Part shown: positions 52,253-52,294 of the stretch, piece by piece
Position numbering within the stretch: position 1 is the stretch's first letter
Layout of the letters: each line of letters opens with the position of its first letter
Assembly: GCA_024280015.1 (NCBI GenBank)
Contig: JAJRQY010000170.1
Location: 1 to 52,294, forward strand
Source: Actinomycetes bacterium
Lineage (GTDB): Bacteria; Actinomycetota; Acidimicrobiia; Acidimicrobiales; SZUA-35
Direction of reading: 5' to 3'
Length of the DNA stretch: 52,294 bases
Notes under the pieces: model-generated
Told to the model about the DNA's origin: nothing
The model's database searches: none
What the model saw: only the letters and a program-made list of their open reading frames with translations
Position numbers and translations under genes: made by a program

Positions 52253-52294
52253 CGCCAGGGCTTTCGCTGTCTGGGGGCGCCGGTATCTCTCTGA

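Overview
The window reads as chromosome of a moderately high-GC actinobacterium. The tuf-S10-spc-alpha gene order, the rplM-rpsI-glmM-glmS-alr-tsaEBD-groESL continuation, frequent GTG starts, a probable F420-dependent luciferase-like oxidoreductase and DUF2207/DUF2339 membrane proteins all fit Actinomycetota. The long acidic tail ending in a 'sunset'-like domain on ribosomal protein L22 points towards class Acidimicrobiia; that placement is inference.

Layout. (1) 1-16959: end of tuf, then almost the whole S10/spc/alpha ribosomal superoperon on the + strand (rpsJ to rplQ, with secY, adk, infA and rpoA). Most genes overlap by 1-4 bases. Larger spacers sit before rplC (343 bp), secY, adk, infA, rpmJ and rpoA and carry hairpins or promoters. 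The methionine aminopeptidase gene usual after adk is missing; two unrelated unknown genes stand there. infA has no ATG/GTG/TTG start in frame and appears to start at CTG. (2) 16979-25692: truA, rplM-rpsI, then cell-wall precursor genes glmM, an 1144-residue GlmS-like amidotransferase, an unknown gene and alr. (3) 25813-34256: a DUF3524/QTMAN-type glycosyltransferase, a short-chain dehydrogenase and a threonine dehydratase-like enzyme on the minus strand, the t6A operon tsaE-tsaB-rimI-tsaD with a PIN-domain gene behind it, then a DHA2-type exporter and a HAD hydrolase on the minus strand. (4) 34309-36388: groES-groEL under a promoter overlapped by a perfect CIRCE operator, with a strong 3' hairpin. 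(5) 36389-44130: accessory region with a truncated PIN gene, a membrane-SRPBCC protein divergent from an XRE/MmyB-type regulator with a palindromic operator between them, a frameshifted pseudogene, an F420-type oxidoreductase, a DUF2207 protein, an acetyltransferase, an iodotyrosine-deiodinase-like flavoenzyme and an enoyl-CoA hydratase family protein. (6) 44180-52252: DUF2339 membrane protein, an unknown secreted-type or beta-rich protein, a 49-residue protein, a Nudix hydrolase, a YcaQ-type DNA glycosylase and three uncharacterised proteins.

How it fits together. The left two thirds is a growth-rate block: translation, Sec export, tRNA modification (TruA, QTMAN-like, TsaBDE), amino-sugar and D-alanine supply for peptidoglycan, and GroEL folding. 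Three promoters can be read with similar architecture: infA and rplM share a 13-mer over the -35 region and both have 17-bp spacers, and groES uses TTGGGT/TAGGAT. No CRISPR array, rRNA, tRNA, insertion sequence or prophage was recognised. The most unusual observations are the apparent CTG start of infA with a two-codon ORF overlapping it, the enlarged GlmS-like enzyme, the L22 fusion, the bacterial QTMAN-like gene, and the codon composition of the tuf end (41 consecutive codons ending only in G or T).
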